DNA of 64,000 bases from Reddybacter sp041277045 (lineage in GTDB: Bacteria; Pseudomonadota; Gammaproteobacteria; Pseudomonadales; Porticoccaceae), in NCBI GenBank assembly GCA_041277045.1, contig JBGFSY010000002.1, positions 434,001 through 498,000 of the forward strand, in the 5' to 3' direction. The notes below the pieces were generated by a model, which had not been told where the DNA came from, made no database searches, and saw only the letters and a list, made by a program, of their open reading frames with translations. Below are positions 61,285 to 64,000 of this stretch, one piece after another (the stretch's first letter is position 1; every line of letters starts with the position of its first letter). Position numbers and translations under genes: made by a program.

Positions 61285-61300
61285 TGGCCCAATTATTGCT
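61285..61300 (+). promoter_or_regulatory. Sigma-54 promoter of the nitrate transporter gene
   Basis: TGGC (-24) at 61285 and TTGC-T (-12) at 61296 have exactly the 7-base spacing of the RpoN consensus. It lies about 57 bases before the ATG. This suggests nitrogen-limitation control (NtrC), as in other nas loci. Confidence 0.75.
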
Positions 61301-61356
61301 TAAGCCTGTTTCAGTGATAAACCTTAAATTGAATTGATGTACCGTGGAGCACATGA

Positions 61357-62823
61357 ATGAACGACTCGACATTTAGAGGCAGTTTCCTGTCATTTAGTGG
61401 AAAATCTCAAATTCTGCATATGAGCTGGATGGCTTTCTTTGTCACCTTCCTGGTTTGGTTCAGCCATGCGCCACTGTTGACGATGATTCAAGAATCCATG
61501 GGTTTGAGCGATCAGCAAATTAAAACCCTGTTGATTCTCAATGTTGCGCTGACTATACCGGCGCGAATAATCACCGGGATGTTGGTCGATCACTATGGGC
61601 CGCGAAAAACCTATACCGCGATGTTGCTGGCCACAGCCGGGCTGTGTTTCTTCTTTGCCACGGCCAACAGCTTTGAAATGCTGGCACTGGCGCGTTTTAT
61701 GATGGGCTTTGTTGGTGCCGGTTTCGTGATCGGTATTCGCCTCATTAGTGAGTGGTACCCCGCCAAACAATTGGGTTTGGCTGAGGGTATCTATAAAGGT
61801 ATGGGTAATGTCGGTTCTGCCGTTGCCGCCGTCACCCTACCAACCTTGGCCATTATGTTCGGCGGTGATGATGGCTGGCGCTACGCCACGGCAATCACGG
61901 GGCTTATTGCACTGGTTTTCTCCTTTTTTTTCCACCGTGCCGTGCACGATACGCCAGCGGGTTCGACCTATTTCAAACCTAAAAAATCGGGTGGCCTTGA
62001 GCTAACCAGTAAGCGCGACTTTTATTTCTGTGTGTTGATGAATCTACCGATGTTTGGCGCACTGGCGGTATTGACCTGGAAAGTGACAGTGCTGGGCCTG
62101 TTGAGCGAGACGGCAGCGACCCTTATTTATGGTCTGCTTATCGGTCTCTATCTATTTCAGACCCATCATTTACACAAGGTCAACAAGGACATTTTTGTTA
62201 CGCCTGTCGATGAGTTGATGCAGTACAACTTTAAGCAGGTCGCCATTTTGAGTGTGGCCTACGCCGTCACCTTTGGTGCCGAGCTGGCAGTGGTGTCCAT
62301 GTTGCCACTGTTCTTTAAAGAGACATTCTTAATTCCCGTGGCTCTGGCCGGATTATTTGGTGCTTGTTTTGCTGTCATCGATGTGTTTTCTTGCCCCTCC
62401 GGCGGCTTTATCAGCGATAAGTTTGGTCGTAAATGGTCACTGGTTATCCTCCTTGGTGGCGCTGCAGTCGGCTTTTTTCTAATGTCCCTCATTACCGCCG
62501 AGTGGCCCATTGCTCTGGCCGTCGTCACCATGATGTTCTGCTCTTTCTTCCTCGGTTCGGCCGCCGGTTGTGTGTTTGCCGTGGTACCTTTGATTAAGCG
62601 ACGTCTCACCGGGCAAATTGCCGGCATGGTGGGCGCTTATGGCAATATTGGCGCGGTATTATTCCTCACGGTATTTTCTTTGGTATCACCCTCGGTGTTC
62701 TTTTTAACCATTGCTGGGGGCATTGTCTTCGCTATGTGTTGCGCGTTTTTTCTTGACGAGCCGAAAGGTACAATGGCCGAAATTATGCCTGATGGAACGG
62801 TGCAGCTGATTGAAGTGCACTAG
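61357..62823 (+). CDS. NarK/NasA-type nitrate/nitrite MFS transporter
   Basis: 488 residues, 12 membrane helices, with a longer central soluble part. The helix-5 region G-M-G-N-V-G-S-A-V-A-A and the later G-A-Y-G-N-I-G-A-V segment are the two glycine-rich nitrate signature motifs. Arg residues in P-A-R-I-I-T-G and F-V-I-G-I-R fit nitrate coordination. The ATG at 61357 has GGAGC six bases upstream. The gene starts the nitrate-assimilation cluster; a phosphatase/kinase fusion follows, as in Pseudomonas nas loci. Confidence 0.9.
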   Translation: MNDSTFRGSFLSFSGKSQILHMSWMAFFVTFLVWFSHAPLLTMIQESMGLSDQQIKTLLILNVALTIPARIITGMLVDHYGPRKTYTAMLLATAGLCFFFATANSFEMLALARFMMGFVGAGFVIGIRLISEWYPAKQLGLAEGIYKGMGNVGSAVAAVTLPTLAIMFGGDDGWRYATAITGLIALVFSFFFHRAVHDTPAGSTYFKPKKSGGLELTSKRDFYFCVLMNLPMFGALAVLTWKVTVLGLLSETAATLIYGLLIGLYLFQTHHLHKVNKDIFVTPVDELMQYNFKQVAILSVAYAVTFGAELAVVSMLPLFFKETFLIPVALAGLFGACFAVIDVFSCPSGGFISDKFGRKWSLVILLGGAAVGFFLMSLITAEWPIALAVVTMMFCSFFLGSAAGCVFAVVPLIKRRLTGQIAGMVGAYGNIGAVLFLTVFSLVSPSVFFLTIAGGIVFAMCCAFFLDEPKGTMAEIMPDGTVQLIEVH

Positions 62824-62865
62824 TAAGTAAGAGAAGCGCTCACCTGAAGAAATTCGCGAGGTCAC

Positions 62866-64000
62866 ATGTCTGAGCAGTCGGTAGCACACTTAGGTTTCAC
62901 CGTAGCCCAGCACTCAGTGGCCGGTGCTAAACCCCAAAATGAAGATGCCATTGGCATCCGCATTCCAGAAGGGCTAACACTGACCAATAAGGGTGCAGTG
63001 GCGGTGATTGCAGATGGGGTTAGTGCCGCAGAGGCGGGCAAGGAAGCCAGTGAAACTTGCGTGCATAATTTCCTCTCTGACTATTACTCAACGCCAGACA
63101 GTTGGGGTGTTAAGAAATCCACCACCCAGGTTCTCACCGCCTTAAACCGTTGGCTGTTCGGCCAGGGGCGTAGTTTTACCGATGCCCAAAAGGGCTATGT
63201 CAGCACCTTCAGTACCGTCATTTTCAAGTCGCAAACGGCACATATTTTTCATGTGGGTGATTCTCGTATTTACCGCTTGCGCAGCAATGACCTTGAGCAA
63301 CTGACCCGCGATCACACCACCTTTATTAGCAAGGATCAGTCCTATTTGGCACGCGCCATGGGGCTGGATGTAAAGCTCGATGTGGACTATCGCAGTGTCG
63401 ATCTGGAAATTGGCGATATCTTTTTCCTCAGTACCGACGGCATTCACGACTTTGTGAAAGATCGAGACCTGCGCTCTGCTTTGGGTACATTAGTTGGCGA
63501 GACAGCGGAACAAAAGTTTGATGATTGCTGTGAAGCCTTAAAGAATATCGCTCTGGAAAATAACAGTCGCGACAACCTAAGTTGCCAGATTTTGCGCGTC
63601 GATAGTTTCCCCAAACAGAGCATGGGTGACGTCAGTCGCAAGTTGTCGGAGTTGCCATTTCCGCCGCCCCTCGAGCCGGGCATGATTCTGGATGGCTATC
63701 GTGTCGAGCGAGAATTACACGCTAGCAGTCGTAGCCAGGTGTATCTGGTCTGCGAAGTTGACACCGGTCAGCGCTATTGCATGAAAACGCCCTCGGTGAA
63801 TTTTGACGATGACCTCGCCTATATTGACCGCTTTGTAATGGAAAGCTGGATAGGCAGTCGCATCGACAACCCTCATGTCGCTAAGGTTATCGATGGGGGT
63901 AAATCAAAATCATGCCTTTACTATCTCACCGAATATATTGATGGCATTACCCTGGAGCGATGGATTAAAGAAAATCCAAAGCCGGCAGTGCAAGACGTTA
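62866..64000 (+). CDS. PP2C phosphatase-Ser/Thr kinase fusion, 3' end cut by window
   Basis: 378 codons are visible from the ATG at 62866 to the edge. PP2C motifs in order: Q-N-E-D-A-I-G, A-D-G-V-S-A-A-E-A-G, H-V-G-D-S-R-I-Y, L-S-T-D-G-I-H-D-F and S-R-D-N-L-S (to about residue 240). A kinase domain then begins (G-Y-R-V-E-R-E-L ... Y-C-M-K-T-P, with the ATP-binding Lys near 307), and the frame stays open to base 64000. This bifunctional protein accompanies the nitrate transporter and nitrite reductase genes in Pseudomonas-type nas clusters. Its target is unknown. Confidence 0.9.
   Translation, partial: MSEQSVAHLGFTVAQHSVAGAKPQNEDAIGIRIPEGLTLTNKGAVAVIADGVSAAEAGKEASETCVHNFLSDYYSTPDSWGVKKSTTQVLTALNRWLFGQGRSFTDAQKGYVSTFSTVIFKSQTAHIFHVGDSRIYRLRSNDLEQLTRDHTTFISKDQSYLARAMGLDVKLDVDYRSVDLEIGDIFFLSTDGIHDFVKDRDLRSALGTLVGETAEQKFDDCCEALKNIALENNSRDNLSCQILRVDSFPKQSMGDVSRKLSELPFPPPLEPGMILDGYRVERELHASSRSQVYLVCEVDTGQRYCMKTPSVNFDDDLAYIDRFVMESWIGSRIDNPHVAKVIDGGKSKSCLYYLTEYIDGITLERWIKENPKPAVQDV

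Noticed and set aside
1..64000. CRISPR arrays, prophage, integrase or rRNA genes
   Set aside because: No regularly spaced repeats, phage structural genes, integrase motifs or rRNA sequence were seen.

Overview
The window is chromosomal DNA from a Gram-negative gammaproteobacterium. The block tRNA-Leu, tig, clpP, clpX, lon, hupB, ppiD, mltD, gloB, methyltransferase, rnhA, dnaQ, fimL-like, sohB, cysI follows the gene order I know from Pseudomonas. Small ATGA/TTGA overlaps and moderate GC are also typical. A marine member of the Cellvibrionales/Spongiibacteraceae type, able to use hydrophobic or alicyclic carbon, is my inference. I cannot place the genus from sequence alone.

Layout. 1-5138: the end of a Cu(I)/Ag(I) efflux system (TolC-like outer-membrane factor, CusB, CusA). 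5160-8189: a PRPP-synthetase-like enzyme, a small membrane protein, an AI-2E-family permease and a methyltransferase, tightly packed. 8304-10110: a small lipoprotein and a phosphomannose-isomerase-like protein. 10348-30191: the conserved housekeeping core (protein folding and proteolysis, DNA replication and repair, cell-wall hydrolase, sulfite reduction), with clear terminators and a good sigma-70 promoter before hupB. 30494-31987: a 37-residue membrane peptide and an MFS transporter.

32096-36523: four beta-oxidation-like genes transcribed away from a divergent MarR regulator. By sequence they match the cyclohexanecarboxyl-CoA to pimeloyl-CoA route (AliB-, BadK-, BadI- and BadH-like proteins with a BadR-like regulator). 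After tadA and mltF comes a tandem array of five acyl-CoA dehydrogenase paralogues (38989-45031), all designed at 387 residues. They share an active-site Glu in the isovaleryl-CoA dehydrogenase position. The first copy carries two one-base deletions. A decayed IS256-type transposase, a long inverted repeat, a FadL-type outer-membrane channel and an epoxide hydrolase follow. recA has a canonical LexA box. Next are a persulfide-dioxygenase/rhodanese fusion, a glutamate dehydrogenase interrupted by a single in-frame TGA at a conserved Cys position, and short-chain dehydrogenase debris.

54710-60337 is the most novel part. It holds an acyl-CoA ligase and a TetR regulator and, divergently across a strong palindromic operator, a two-subunit adenosylcobalamin-dependent acyl-CoA mutase with its MeaB-type GTPase chaperone. 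The catalytic subunit lacks the residues that define methylmalonyl-CoA mutase (Tyr89, Arg207 and Tyr243 in the Propionibacterium numbering), so it probably rearranges a different acyl-CoA. The window ends with a YbaK-type deacylase and a nitrate-assimilation start: a sigma-54 promoter with upstream repeats, a NarK/NasA-type transporter, and a PP2C-phosphatase/kinase fusion cut by the window edge.

Several genes between about 39 and 54 kb are broken (ACAD copy 1, transposase, glutamate dehydrogenase, SDR). This segment is either decaying or contains sequence errors.
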